Positions 54,015 through 61,905 of a stretch of DNA of 64,000 nt are shown in pieces. A model generated the notes under the pieces. That model was given only the letters and a program-made list of their open reading frames with translations, was not told the DNA's origin and made no database searches. Positions within the stretch are counted from its first letter, which is position 1. Each line of letters opens with the position of its first letter. The translations under genes were made by a program, and so were the position numbers. Location: the NCBI GenBank assembly GCA_021324935.1, contig JAJPIE010000060.1, forward strand, positions 1-64,000. The letters are read 5' to 3'. This DNA comes from Acidobacteriota bacterium. GTDB lineage: Bacteria > Acidobacteriota > Terriglobia > Acidiferrales > UBA7541.

Positions 54015-57000
54015 CTACGGATGAATGTAAGCAACGGCGATTGCCACGGAAGAGAGGATCTGGGCGGTTTGCAAAGTATTCGTCCAACTCCGGTTGCCAA
54101 TCTTTGGCGCCTTCTCTGGAACCACAATGGAATCACCCGGCCGGAGTGTGGCGCTCAGCGGATCTCCGGAGAACCATGCGCCGCTGTTGTTTTTCGACGC
54201 AATCACGGAACCATCGGCACGAACGACAAAAACGGCTTTCTTGTCGGCTAGCTGCGTAATGCCGCCGGCCTGGCTGAGATACCACCTCGCGCTCCGACCG
54301 GGCCGGTATCCGACGGCAGTCGGGTTGTAAACCTGACCGGATACCAGCACATACTCCACCTTTTTGGGGATCACCAGCGTATCCCCATCCCGCAGCGAGG
54401 CATCTGCCGGTGTATTCCGCCAATGCTTCATTTCCGGATTGATGTGGATGACCACGCGGCCGATCGGCGCCGTCGATTGAAGCTGTGTGATGGTGGTTTC
54501 CGTTGCGGAAATCGCCGTCAACTTGGCGTTCTTTTGGTCCTCATCAGCCTCAGGCAGAGCTTTCAGATTGACCTCCTGGTTCTTCAAGCGCTCAATGAGC
54601 TCCGTGTGAGATTTCATTTCCACTTCTCGCACTTCGGGGCGCATCAAGACGGCGCCATAGGGGAAAGCCTGCGAGGTAAATCCACCAGAGCGTTCCAGAA
54701 CGGAACTCAGGCGCTCACCGGGCTGGATGCCGTACGAGCCGGGATGTTGCACTTCCCCCCGGACTGTAACTGTGGCGCCGATGTCGCTCCAACCGGGAAC
54801 TTGGCGGATGGTAATAACGTCGCCGTCGCGGAGTTGCACATTCGCGTTCGCGTCGCCGCTGAGGGCTTCCTTTAGAGAGACTCTGGAATTCTCTGTGGGA
54901 GTGGATCGATCATCGCCTTCCGCGTAGCGCGTCAGGTCCGCAACTTGGGTATCTGCGCTGCGCTTCAAGCCTCCGGCAGTGTTGATGAGATCCTGCACGT
55001 GCATGTTGGTGGTCAACGGGAATTTTCCGGGCCGCGCCACTTCGCCCTTGATGGTGACGGTGGGAGGATCGATCTTACCCAGGTTGCGATGGACCAAAAT
55101 GCGGTCGCGCGGATAGATCACAATGTTTTCCGCGGGATCTCCAGCAAGCGCCTCGCCCAGATCAACGCTGAAGATGCGCATCGTGCCGTCCGCTTCGGTG
55201 CGGAAAAGCTGCGCGGTCTTCATTTCTGCGTCTTGCGAAGGTCCGCCGGCAAGATAGACGGCGTCGCGCAAATGCACTTGCCCTGAGGTCCGATATTGGC
55301 CCGGCTTTTGCACGTCGCCGCCAACCCAGACGGTCGGAGGCGGATCGAAATCGTAACGGCTGAAGACGCGAACCGTGTCGAGAGCCTGCAGCTTTGGCGC
55401 AGAGGCCGGATTCGCCAGCGCTGAGGCAAGATCGAAACTTTCCACCGTGGGGCGGAAATCCGGCGGGTTCAGCCGGATAATCTCCGCGTAGCGGTCCGAA
55501 GGCTCGGGCAGCAGATCGGAATAGGAACCAATCAGATCGCTCAGCCTCATTCCATCGTGATAGGAGTACTTGCCCGGGCGAAGAACGTGGCCCTGGAGAT
55601 ACACCGCGCTTTCGTTGTACGAGGCGATGGGGAAAATGTGAACTTCGTCTCCATCCTTGATTTTGAACGCGCCGAGCTGTGCGTTAATGGCATCGGCAGC
55701 CTCGTTCTCCGGCAGATTCAGGTCGAGCATGGTGCGCTTTTCGTGTTCTTCCAGGCGCTGCACTTCGATGTGCTTTAGCGCGGCTGCGGGCAAGATGCCA
55801 CCGGCGAGTTCCAAAACATCCTGCAAGGAGTTTTCGCCGTTCAATTCGTAGACCGCCGGGCGGCGAACCATGCCGGTTACGGTGACCAATGCGCCGACAG
55901 GCGGCACAACCAGCGAATCACCATTTTCAAGATGTGCCTCCTGCGTGCTCATGCCGCGAAGCAACAGGTCGTAAATATCCACTTCCTCGACGAGTTGCTT
56001 GCCGCGATAGTGCTTCACCTTGCGGAGAGAGCCCTGCGGAGTGACGCCCCCAGCCTCGATCAGCGCATTCAGCGGGGTAGATAGCGAACTGATGTCGAAT
56101 GCCCCGGGCTCGGCGACTTCTCCGACAACGTAGACCCGCACCGTGCGGAGGCGGGAGAGCGAAACATCGGCGGAGGCGTCGCGATACTGCGTGCGCAAGA
56201 CCTGCTGCACGGTCAACTGTACGTCGCCGAGCGACCTGCCGCTGACAAGGAGGGGACCGACTTCCGGAAGTGCGATACGACCCTGGCGATCCACGACTCT
56301 GGTTAGCCGCTGGGAAACTCCGCCCCAGAGGTTGATGGTGAGCCCGTCGCCGGGGCCCACGATATAGTCGGGTCCGACAGGCAGATCCATCGGGATGGCA
56401 TCGAGGTCGCGAATCCCGTTGCGGAACATGGCGAGGCCGAAACGCTCGACGGCGCGAGGTTGCGGCGAAGCCTGCACATACAAGTCATACAGCGATGGAA
56501 TATCGGAGTAAGGATTGCGCTTGTGCATCATTGCCACAGGGGTGAGTTCGCTTTCCGCGTAGTCGGACGCGGATTCCGATTCGCGGCGATATTCCAGGCG
56601 ATCCTCGCGCCGCCTGCCGGCTCGACTCTCGGTGTTGTTGGGAAGCGGCGAACCAAGGGAATTCTGAGAGTCCACGGCAGAAAGCGAATCCCTGACGGCC
56701 GAGCCGTCGATCGACCCACCCATCGGCGCACCGGGAATCGCAATTTGGTTCTTGGCCGATTCAAGCGGATCCGGAGATAAAAACCTGGTGTAGCTAGTGG
56801 TGGGAAGCCCGTCCGTGTCCTCGTTCGCCGTCTGAATCGTTTGCGCGGAAGAACGCGGATTGCGATAAGGGATGAATGGCGCTCCATTTTCCGGATATTC
56901 CGGCTGAGATTCCGGCGCCCCGATTTCGTTGGGAACTTCTTGGCCACGGCGATTGCGGCCTCGTTCCCGGCAGTCGCCGGGGATCGCCGGGTCGCAGTTG

Positions 57001-57578
57001 ACCATCTGCCGGCGGCCGTCCTGACCTTCCCTCGCTTCGCCTCCAGCGTTGATGAGCCGCTCCGCACCATTCGAGCTCCGTGAATCCTCCTGCGCTTCGA
57101 CCTGGACGAGGCGGCGCGCGCGCTCTTTGAGAACGAGTTCCTGCTCTTTGCCCAGCGCGGAATTGGGATTTACGCTCGGCAACAAGTAGCCGTACTTTTG
57201 CACAAGGCGCGTGGCCACGGATCGAAAACTGGCATCGCGCTCGAGACGATCCAAGATGGCCTGGTCCGTCAGGGACGCTTCGTCCACCACCTGTCCATAA
57301 TCGGCAGCTTCCTTGGCCACCCAGCGCTTTAGCTCAACCAACAGTCCAGGATCTTTGATCAGCACCGCTTGCAACTGGACGGCGGAAGCGCCCACTTTGC
57401 TTAAGTTCTCGGTGGCAAGCTCGGAAGGCGCAGGACCTCTCAAATTGGGAGAAGAAGAAGATGACGGCAACCCGGTGGCCGGGGCCGGATGGAGGCGTGT
57501 GTCCTGAGCCCAGCCGAAAGAGGTAAAGGCGCAACAGAGAAACCCACAAATCGAAAATATCGCGACGTGCTTTCCCAT
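54015..57578 (-). CDS. Giant multi-SLBB polysaccharide export protein (Wza-like)
   Basis: About 1,187 residues from the ATG at 57578 with a signal peptide (FSICGFLCCAFTSFGWA, then QDTRL). After 380 residues of low-complexity/Arg-rich text comes the export domain (PVGPDYIVGPGDGLTINLWG, VVDRQGRIALPEVGPLLVSG). Seven SLBB-like units follow, starting near VYVVGEVAEPGAFD, VTVTGMVRRPAVYE, VYLQGHVLRPGKYS, VWVGGDVQKPGQYR, VTIKGEVARPGKFP, VTVRGEVQHPGSYG and VLVSGQVYNPTAVG. The end (WTNTLQTAQILSSVAIAVAY) is hydrophobic. It should form the periplasm-spanning export channel. It abuts the PAP2-Wzi gene. Confidence 0.9.
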   Translation of the reverse strand: MGKHVAIFSICGFLCCAFTSFGWAQDTRLHPAPATGLPSSSSSPNLRGPAPSELATENLSKVGASAVQLQAVLIKDPGLLVELKRWVAKEAADYGQVVDEASLTDQAILDRLERDASFRSVATRLVQKYGYLLPSVNPNSALGKEQELVLKERARRLVQVEAQEDSRSSNGAERLINAGGEAREGQDGRRQMVNCDPAIPGDCRERGRNRRGQEVPNEIGAPESQPEYPENGAPFIPYRNPRSSAQTIQTANEDTDGLPTTSYTRFLSPDPLESAKNQIAIPGAPMGGSIDGSAVRDSLSAVDSQNSLGSPLPNNTESRAGRRREDRLEYRRESESASDYAESELTPVAMMHKRNPYSDIPSLYDLYVQASPQPRAVERFGLAMFRNGIRDLDAIPMDLPVGPDYIVGPGDGLTINLWGGVSQRLTRVVDRQGRIALPEVGPLLVSGRSLGDVQLTVQQVLRTQYRDASADVSLSRLRTVRVYVVGEVAEPGAFDISSLSTPLNALIEAGGVTPQGSLRKVKHYRGKQLVEEVDIYDLLLRGMSTQEAHLENGDSLVVPPVGALVTVTGMVRRPAVYELNGENSLQDVLELAGGILPAAALKHIEVQRLEEHEKRTMLDLNLPENEAADAINAQLGAFKIKDGDEVHIFPIASYNESAVYLQGHVLRPGKYSYHDGMRLSDLIGSYSDLLPEPSDRYAEIIRLNPPDFRPTVESFDLASALANPASAPKLQALDTVRVFSRYDFDPPPTVWVGGDVQKPGQYRTSGQVHLRDAVYLAGGPSQDAEMKTAQLFRTEADGTMRIFSVDLGEALAGDPAENIVIYPRDRILVHRNLGKIDPPTVTIKGEVARPGKFPLTTNMHVQDLINTAGGLKRSADTQVADLTRYAEGDDRSTPTENSRVSLKEALSGDANANVQLRDGDVITIRQVPGWSDIGATVTVRGEVQHPGSYGIQPGERLSSVLERSGGFTSQAFPYGAVLMRPEVREVEMKSHTELIERLKNQEVNLKALPEADEDQKNAKLTAISATETTITQLQSTAPIGRVVIHINPEMKHWRNTPADASLRDGDTLVIPKKVEYVLVSGQVYNPTAVGYRPGRSARWYLSQAGGITQLADKKAVFVVRADGSVIASKNNSGAWFSGDPLSATLRPGDSIVVPEKAPKIGNRSWTNTLQTAQILSSVAIAVAYIHP

Positions 57579-57634
57579 GCCAAATCCCCTATCCATATAC
57601 CTCGCTCCGAAGCGGGTCACTCGCCGTCTGCGGG

Positions 57635-58003
57635 CTACGAAGACACGCCTTTGTTTCGGATGACCCCCAAGATTCCTTCCTCCGAGGCTTCGACGTCGTC
57701 GGATTGAATATTCAGTGAAACCCAGTAGTGCACCGAATAATTGTTCTCCGGGTCGACGGCGATGATCCGCATCTCCGGCCTGCGCCGCAGAACGGTGTCA
57801 CACACCAAAGGTCGCTGATCGTGGTGATTCAGCGAAATGACGAGGAAATCCGGCGTCGTGCGTTCCACTTCTGAAGGAATGGCAGCCTCCTCGGTCACTT
57901 CGCCCACGACTTCAATGTCGGGCTGGTCGGCAAATGTCGTGAGGATCAGCTCTCGCATCAGCCGTGGGTAGATCGCGACGAGGACTCGAATCGATTTGCC
58001 CAT
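57635..58003 (-). CDS. Degenerate receiver-domain protein
   Basis: 122 residues from the ATG at 58003. The layout follows a response-regulator receiver: strand IRVLVAIYPRLMRELILTTF, then DIEVVGEVTEEAAIP, then PDFLVISLNHHD. Key residues are missing: the acidic pair after strand 1 is AI, the phospho-acceptor Asp after strand 3 is Ser, and no conserved Lys is clear. It has no output domain. It is the first gene of the polysaccharide operon, about 57 bases upstream of the SLBB gene. A pseudo-receiver that works by protein contact, perhaps with the divergent LuxR regulator, is a reasonable guess. Confidence 0.75.
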   Translation of the reverse strand: MGKSIRVLVAIYPRLMRELILTTFADQPDIEVVGEVTEEAAIPSEVERTTPDFLVISLNHHDQRPLVCDTVLRRRPEMRIIAVDPENNYSVHYWVSLNIQSDDVEASEEGILGVIRNKGVSS

Positions 58004-58077
58004 AGCAAGACTCAAGTTTTGGAAGTATGCCGGGGGAAGTGAAGTTCGGGCAGAATCAAAAAAATACTTGGGAAGGA

Positions 58078-58303
58078 GTACTGGGCAAGGTACTCAGCGG
58101 ATGTACCAAAACATAGGTACATCTACCAGCATCTGGCTCAAAGTGAAACTTCAGGAAGGATTTGACTTCCCGTTTGTTGCCAAACAAACTTTTTATTCAA
58201 ACGCATTAACAATTCGCTTGTACTTTTTATTAATTTGCATACACTGTTCTGGTAGTTCGCGGAACTTAACGTCCCTTTAACATAACTAGTACACTCTGGG
58301 TAC
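58078..58303. promoter_or_regulatory. Divergent regulatory region with repeated GTAC motifs
   Basis: Between the pseudo-receiver and LuxR genes, GTAC occurs at 58078, 58090, 58103, 58117, 58220, 58289 and 58300. The first four are spaced 12, 13 and 14 bases apart, and the third and fourth are embedded in the perfect inverted repeat GATGTACC-N8-GGTACATC (58100-58123). The region is much more AT-rich than its flanks, as expected for promoters in both directions. Confidence 0.55.
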
Positions 58304-58419
58304 GTTAGGTGACGAAAAAAAACTCGGGACCCCGGTACACCCTCCTAACCGCCCCTTTGAGGCCAGGTCTGGCGCACCCTCTCGCCCCAGCCGGCGGGTT
58401 TGGAAAAGGGCAGACTACA

Positions 58420-59091
58420 GTGCACGACACGATTTCAGAGTCCCCCATTCGTGTATTCCTGCTGATTGAAAATCGCTTGCTCCGCGAGGCGCTCACGCGG
58501 CTGCTGCGAAAACGCAACGACATATTGATAGTCGGCCAGGGAAATCGGGAAGAGATCACCTCCGCCCAAGTCGTCGAAAGCAATTGCACCGTCCTGACTG
58601 TGGACTTTACAGATCCTGATTGGCTCCCCGTCCGTTTCTTCAGCAATCACCCCTGCCCCACTCCCGGCAGATTCCGCGCTTTACTGGTCGGGATGGAAAG
58701 CGACCCCAGACAATTCTTGAATGCGGTCCGGGCGGGAGCGTCTGGTTACATGTTGAAAGATGCTTCGGCGAGCGAGGTGGTCGCGGCAATCCGGGCGACG
58801 GTGCGCGGGGAGGCGACATGCACACCCCGGCTGTGTGCGGCGCTGTTCAGCTTGGTCTCGCAATTGCCAGAGCAGATCTCGCCGGACCCGGCCGTGATGA
58901 CGCCCGCCTTGACAATTCGCCAACGGCAGCTAGTGAACCTGGTAGCCAAGGGAATGACCAACAAGGAGATCGCTGCGCAACTGAATCTCTCGGAATTTAC
59001 TGTGCGCAATCACATCCACCGGATTCTCAAGCAAGTGGATGTCCGGACACGCCGGGAGGCGGTCAATGCGGTCCTCACCCGCGTGAGCTAG
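58420..59091 (+). CDS. LuxR/NarL-type response regulator
   Basis: 223 residues from the GTG at 58420; an upstream GTG at 58309 gives 260. The receiver half (IRVFLLIENRLLREALTRLL, TVLTVDFTD, AGASGYMLKDASASEVVAAI) keeps a plausible phospho-acceptor Asp and the conserved Lys, but the acidic pair reads EN. The C-terminal helix-turn-helix is complete (LTIRQRQLVNLVAKGMTNKE, IAAQLNLSEFTVRNHIHRIL). It is divergent from the polysaccharide operon across the GTAC-rich region, so it probably controls that operon. No sensor kinase gene is in the window. Confidence 0.88.
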   Translation: MHDTISESPIRVFLLIENRLLREALTRLLRKRNDILIVGQGNREEITSAQVVESNCTVLTVDFTDPDWLPVRFFSNHPCPTPGRFRALLVGMESDPRQFLNAVRAGASGYMLKDASASEVVAAIRATVRGEATCTPRLCAALFSLVSQLPEQISPDPAVMTPALTIRQRQLVNLVAKGMTNKEIAAQLNLSEFTVRNHIHRILKQVDVRTRREAVNAVLTRVS

Positions 59092-59136
59092 CCTTTGATC
59101 CTTCCGAAACGCGCTCTCTGTAACGATTTGCGATTT

Positions 59137-59523
59137 TTACTGCTTTTTCTCGTCGGATTGTTTCTTTCCGATTTCTCGTACGTATACGATTAGTCCGTTG
59201 ATTTCTGTTTTGGAAAGTGTTCCTTCAAACGGAGGCATGTTCTTTTTCCCTTTTTCAATTAGCTCATAGAACTCTGCATCCGATTTCTTTTGAATATCCG
59301 CAGAACGAAGATCGGCTGCTCCGAGCGCCTTCCCGAAGTCGGTATTCCCGCTGCCATCCTCTCCGTGGCATTTCTGGCACCTTTCCGCAAATATTTTTTG
59401 CCCGGGTGCGGCGTCTCCTTTCTGTTCCGCGGCCGATGCGCAGGGCGGAATCGGAAGCGCGGACAGCAGAACCATTGCGATTATGCGGGGGTTGGCCAGG
59501 AACGAGCGGTGGTTCGGGTTCAT
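59137..59523 (-). CDS. Class I monoheme cytochrome c
   Basis: 128 residues with a signal peptide (IIAMVLLSALPIPPCASA). The heme motif is CQKCH (residues 49-53) in GQKIFAERCQKCHGEDGSG; the axial Met is probably Met96 in KKNMPPFEG. The small size and motif order fit a soluble periplasmic cytochrome c of the c5/c6 kind. It faces away from the cytochrome-porin operon across about 200 bases, so the two may share regulation and electrons. Confidence 0.9.
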   Translation of the reverse strand: MNPNHRSFLANPRIIAMVLLSALPIPPCASAAEQKGDAAPGQKIFAERCQKCHGEDGSGNTDFGKALGAADLRSADIQKKSDAEFYELIEKGKKNMPPFEGTLSKTEINGLIVYVREIGKKQSDEKKQ

Positions 59524-59721
59524 ATCCCTTTTCCCAGTGGTGACGGTGGGTTACTGGCGGTTAACGCTAGGCGCTCTGTCCTGCCCCGTGCCGTGACCGG
59601 TGGCACACCGGAGAGTGACGAATGTCACAGCGCGTTTGTGGCGACACGCGGACAATTTGGGTCGAGTTGAACGTTGGGGGTCGTTACCCATCACAAATTC
59701 CCTACCGAAGGGGCAAAGCAG

Positions 59722-61227
59722 ATGTTTATGGATACCTGCAGGCCGCTCTCTGCGAGGTTTTTGGTCTCTCTTGTGTCGTTTGCCGCGGTTGTTACCGTAC
59801 TGCTTCTGGTTGTACCTCAAGGTAACGCGATTCCCGCTTTTTCCAGAAAATATGGAACTTCCTGCACCACCTGCCACAGCAACTATCCGGAGTTGAACGA
59901 CTTCGGCCTGGCCTTCAAAAAGCGTGGTTTCAAGTTTCCGAAGGACGACGAGACCTTCGTGAAGCAGGAACCTGTGCTGCTCGGGTCGAAGGCGCAGAAA
60001 GAGGCGTTTCCCGAGGCCGTCTATCCCGGCGAGATTCCCGGAACCATACCGATTGCCTTCCGCTATGAGGGCAACATGAATTGGAACGCAAGCCAGCCGA
60101 AGGCGGTACAAACCAATGGGTATGTGCCGACGACAGACCTCTTCGTGCCCAACACCTTTACGATTATCAGCGCAGGAAGCTTCGGACAGAATATTTCGTT
60201 CTGGATTGACGACGACATTTCCGCGGGCGGCTCTGGAGCAAACGGAGGCCTGGGAGATGCCTATTTAAAGTACAACGACCTCAGCCGCGTATTCCACCTG
60301 CCCGCGGACTCGTTGAATGTGCGCTTCGGGCAGTTTGAGCTGGACCTTCCGTTCACTCAGGCCCGGACACCCTATCTCTCCGGTTATGACGTCTTCGGTG
60401 AGACGTCGCTGGCGCAGAACTCCTGCGGTCTGACCCCGCAGCCGGTTCCTTGCCAGACCGCAAGCAACTCGTTCAGTCTGGGGTCACCCCAGCGCGGTAT
60501 AGAGATTGGCGGCTACCCGAATGACGGGCTTTTCACCTGGTCGGCGGCCGTCGTAGACGGCACAGGGTCCGCCTACGGCCTGCAGAACGGCCTTCTCGCG
60601 CGAAATACCAAAGATATCTACCTGCGTACCTCCTACCAATTTAATCTGGAACGCGATCCGGATAGCCGTCATGCGATTCAGGCGGCGGGAGCGACTGGTC
60701 CGCACGACCATACCTCCATTCGAGTGGGGGCCTTCTATTACCGAGGGTGGAACCAGCAGAATTTTGGAGGTTCCGAGTTTCCCTTCACCGGGACCATCAC
60801 GGAACCCTTTTACCGGGCCGGCGGCGATTTGCGATTCAAATATAGATCCCGATTCGAGATCTACGGAGTTGGCCTGGTGGGCCATGACAACAACCATGAG
60901 GTCGATACCAATCTGGCCACCATCGCCAGCGCGCATCCGGTGACCTTCACGGGAGGTTTCGTGGCCGCGAATTTCTGGATCTTCCCGTGGTTGATTCCTA
61001 CCTTGCGCTATGACTTCGTGAACTCTCCTTCCGACTACTTCAATGGCGTGTCTGCGGCGCGCACGCGCAACGATTTCCGCCCGGGGTATCAGATTCTCTT
61101 AAGGGCCAATATCAAAATCGTTGGCGAATACACGCGCCATTGGGGCGTCCCCTACACCGACGCAGCTGACAATTTACTCAACTACCGGCCAAACAGTTTC
61201 GTCACCGGCATCGACTACGTGTTCTAG
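59722..61227 (+). CDS. Cyc2-like fused cytochrome-porin (outer membrane)
   Basis: 501 residues from the ATG at 59722 (upstream AGGGGC ribosome-binding site). After a signal helix, residues 36-70 read AIPAFSRKYG, then TSCTTCHSNYPELNDFGLAF and KKRGF, a single CxxCH heme motif (48-52) in a context close to the N-terminus of Cyc2 proteins as I recall it: A-x-P-x-F-(A/S)-R, CxxCH, P-x-L-N-x-F-G, FK. The rest is a beta-barrel: alternating strands (FRYEGNMNWNAS, DSLNVRFGQFELDLP, TSIRVGAFYYRGW, GYQILLRANIKIVGEYTRHW), ending NSFVTGIDYVF. Cyc2 carries electrons from outside iron across the outer membrane. Similar monoheme-porin proteins of unknown use also exist, so iron oxidation is a hypothesis. Confidence 0.7.
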   Translation: MFMDTCRPLSARFLVSLVSFAAVVTVLLLVVPQGNAIPAFSRKYGTSCTTCHSNYPELNDFGLAFKKRGFKFPKDDETFVKQEPVLLGSKAQKEAFPEAVYPGEIPGTIPIAFRYEGNMNWNASQPKAVQTNGYVPTTDLFVPNTFTIISAGSFGQNISFWIDDDISAGGSGANGGLGDAYLKYNDLSRVFHLPADSLNVRFGQFELDLPFTQARTPYLSGYDVFGETSLAQNSCGLTPQPVPCQTASNSFSLGSPQRGIEIGGYPNDGLFTWSAAVVDGTGSAYGLQNGLLARNTKDIYLRTSYQFNLERDPDSRHAIQAAGATGPHDHTSIRVGAFYYRGWNQQNFGGSEFPFTGTITEPFYRAGGDLRFKYRSRFEIYGVGLVGHDNNHEVDTNLATIASAHPVTFTGGFVAANFWIFPWLIPTLRYDFVNSPSDYFNGVSAARTRNDFRPGYQILLRANIKIVGEYTRHWGVPYTDAADNLLNYRPNSFVTGIDYVF

Positions 61228-61289
61228 GCTTGCACGCGGTTTCTCGTCGGTGTCTCAAGAAGCAAAATCAAACATGCGAGAGGGGAGCT

Positions 61290-61901
61290 ATGAAAGCACG
61301 TTTATTCGCGAAAGGCGCGTTTGGGTTGATGAGTGGAGTGCTGCTGTTGGCGAGTCCGGGCTGGGCCGGCGACATCAAAGGCAAGGTGAGCGTCCAGGGC
61401 TTGAAGTCGGCGGAGAACATCGCCGTTTACATCGATGCGATCCCCGATAAGAAGTTCGAGGCGCCAGCCACGAAACCCGTCATGGACCAGACCAAAATGA
61501 CTTTTGTGCCCCATGTCATGGTTGTGCAAGCAGGCACCACGGTGGAATTCCTGAACTCCGACCCCGTTGGCCACAACGTATATTGGCCCAGCATCAGCGG
61601 CAACAAGAAACTTGCTCACAACCTGGGAACCTGGCCCAAAGGAGAAAAAAAACCCTTCCAATTCAATGATCCCGGCGTGGTTTCGTTGCTTTGCAACGTG
61701 CACCCGGAGATGAACGGATACATCGTGGTTTCACCGACGCCCTATTTCGCCGTGACCGACAAAAGCGGCAACTATGAGATCAAAAACGTGCCCCCTGGGA
61801 AGTACACCATCAAGACTTGGAGCGAAGACGGAAAAGTGACAACGCAAGCGGTTGAGGTGACTGCTGCGACTACGACCGTTGACCTCGTCGTGAAGAAGTA
61901 A
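61290..61901 (+). CDS. Periplasmic cupredoxin-domain protein
   Basis: 203 residues. ATG at 61290 after GAGAGGGGAGC, signal peptide (LMSGVLLLASPGWA). The cupredoxin part has type 1 copper ligands in the usual order: His in VGHNVYW, Cys, His and Met in LLCNVHPEMNGYIV. The last 60 residues (YFAVTDKSGNYEIKNVPPGK) look like a carboxypeptidase-regulatory-type beta-sandwich. It lies 62 bases after the cytochrome-porin gene and 4 bases before the flavoprotein gene. It may shuttle electrons in the periplasm, as rusticyanin does in Acidithiobacillus, but that is an analogy. Confidence 0.8.
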   Translation: MKARLFAKGAFGLMSGVLLLASPGWAGDIKGKVSVQGLKSAENIAVYIDAIPDKKFEAPATKPVMDQTKMTFVPHVMVVQAGTTVEFLNSDPVGHNVYWPSISGNKKLAHNLGTWPKGEKKPFQFNDPGVVSLLCNVHPEMNGYIVVSPTPYFAVTDKSGNYEIKNVPPGKYTIKTWSEDGKVTTQAVEVTAATTTVDLVVKK

Positions 61902-61905
61902 AGGA

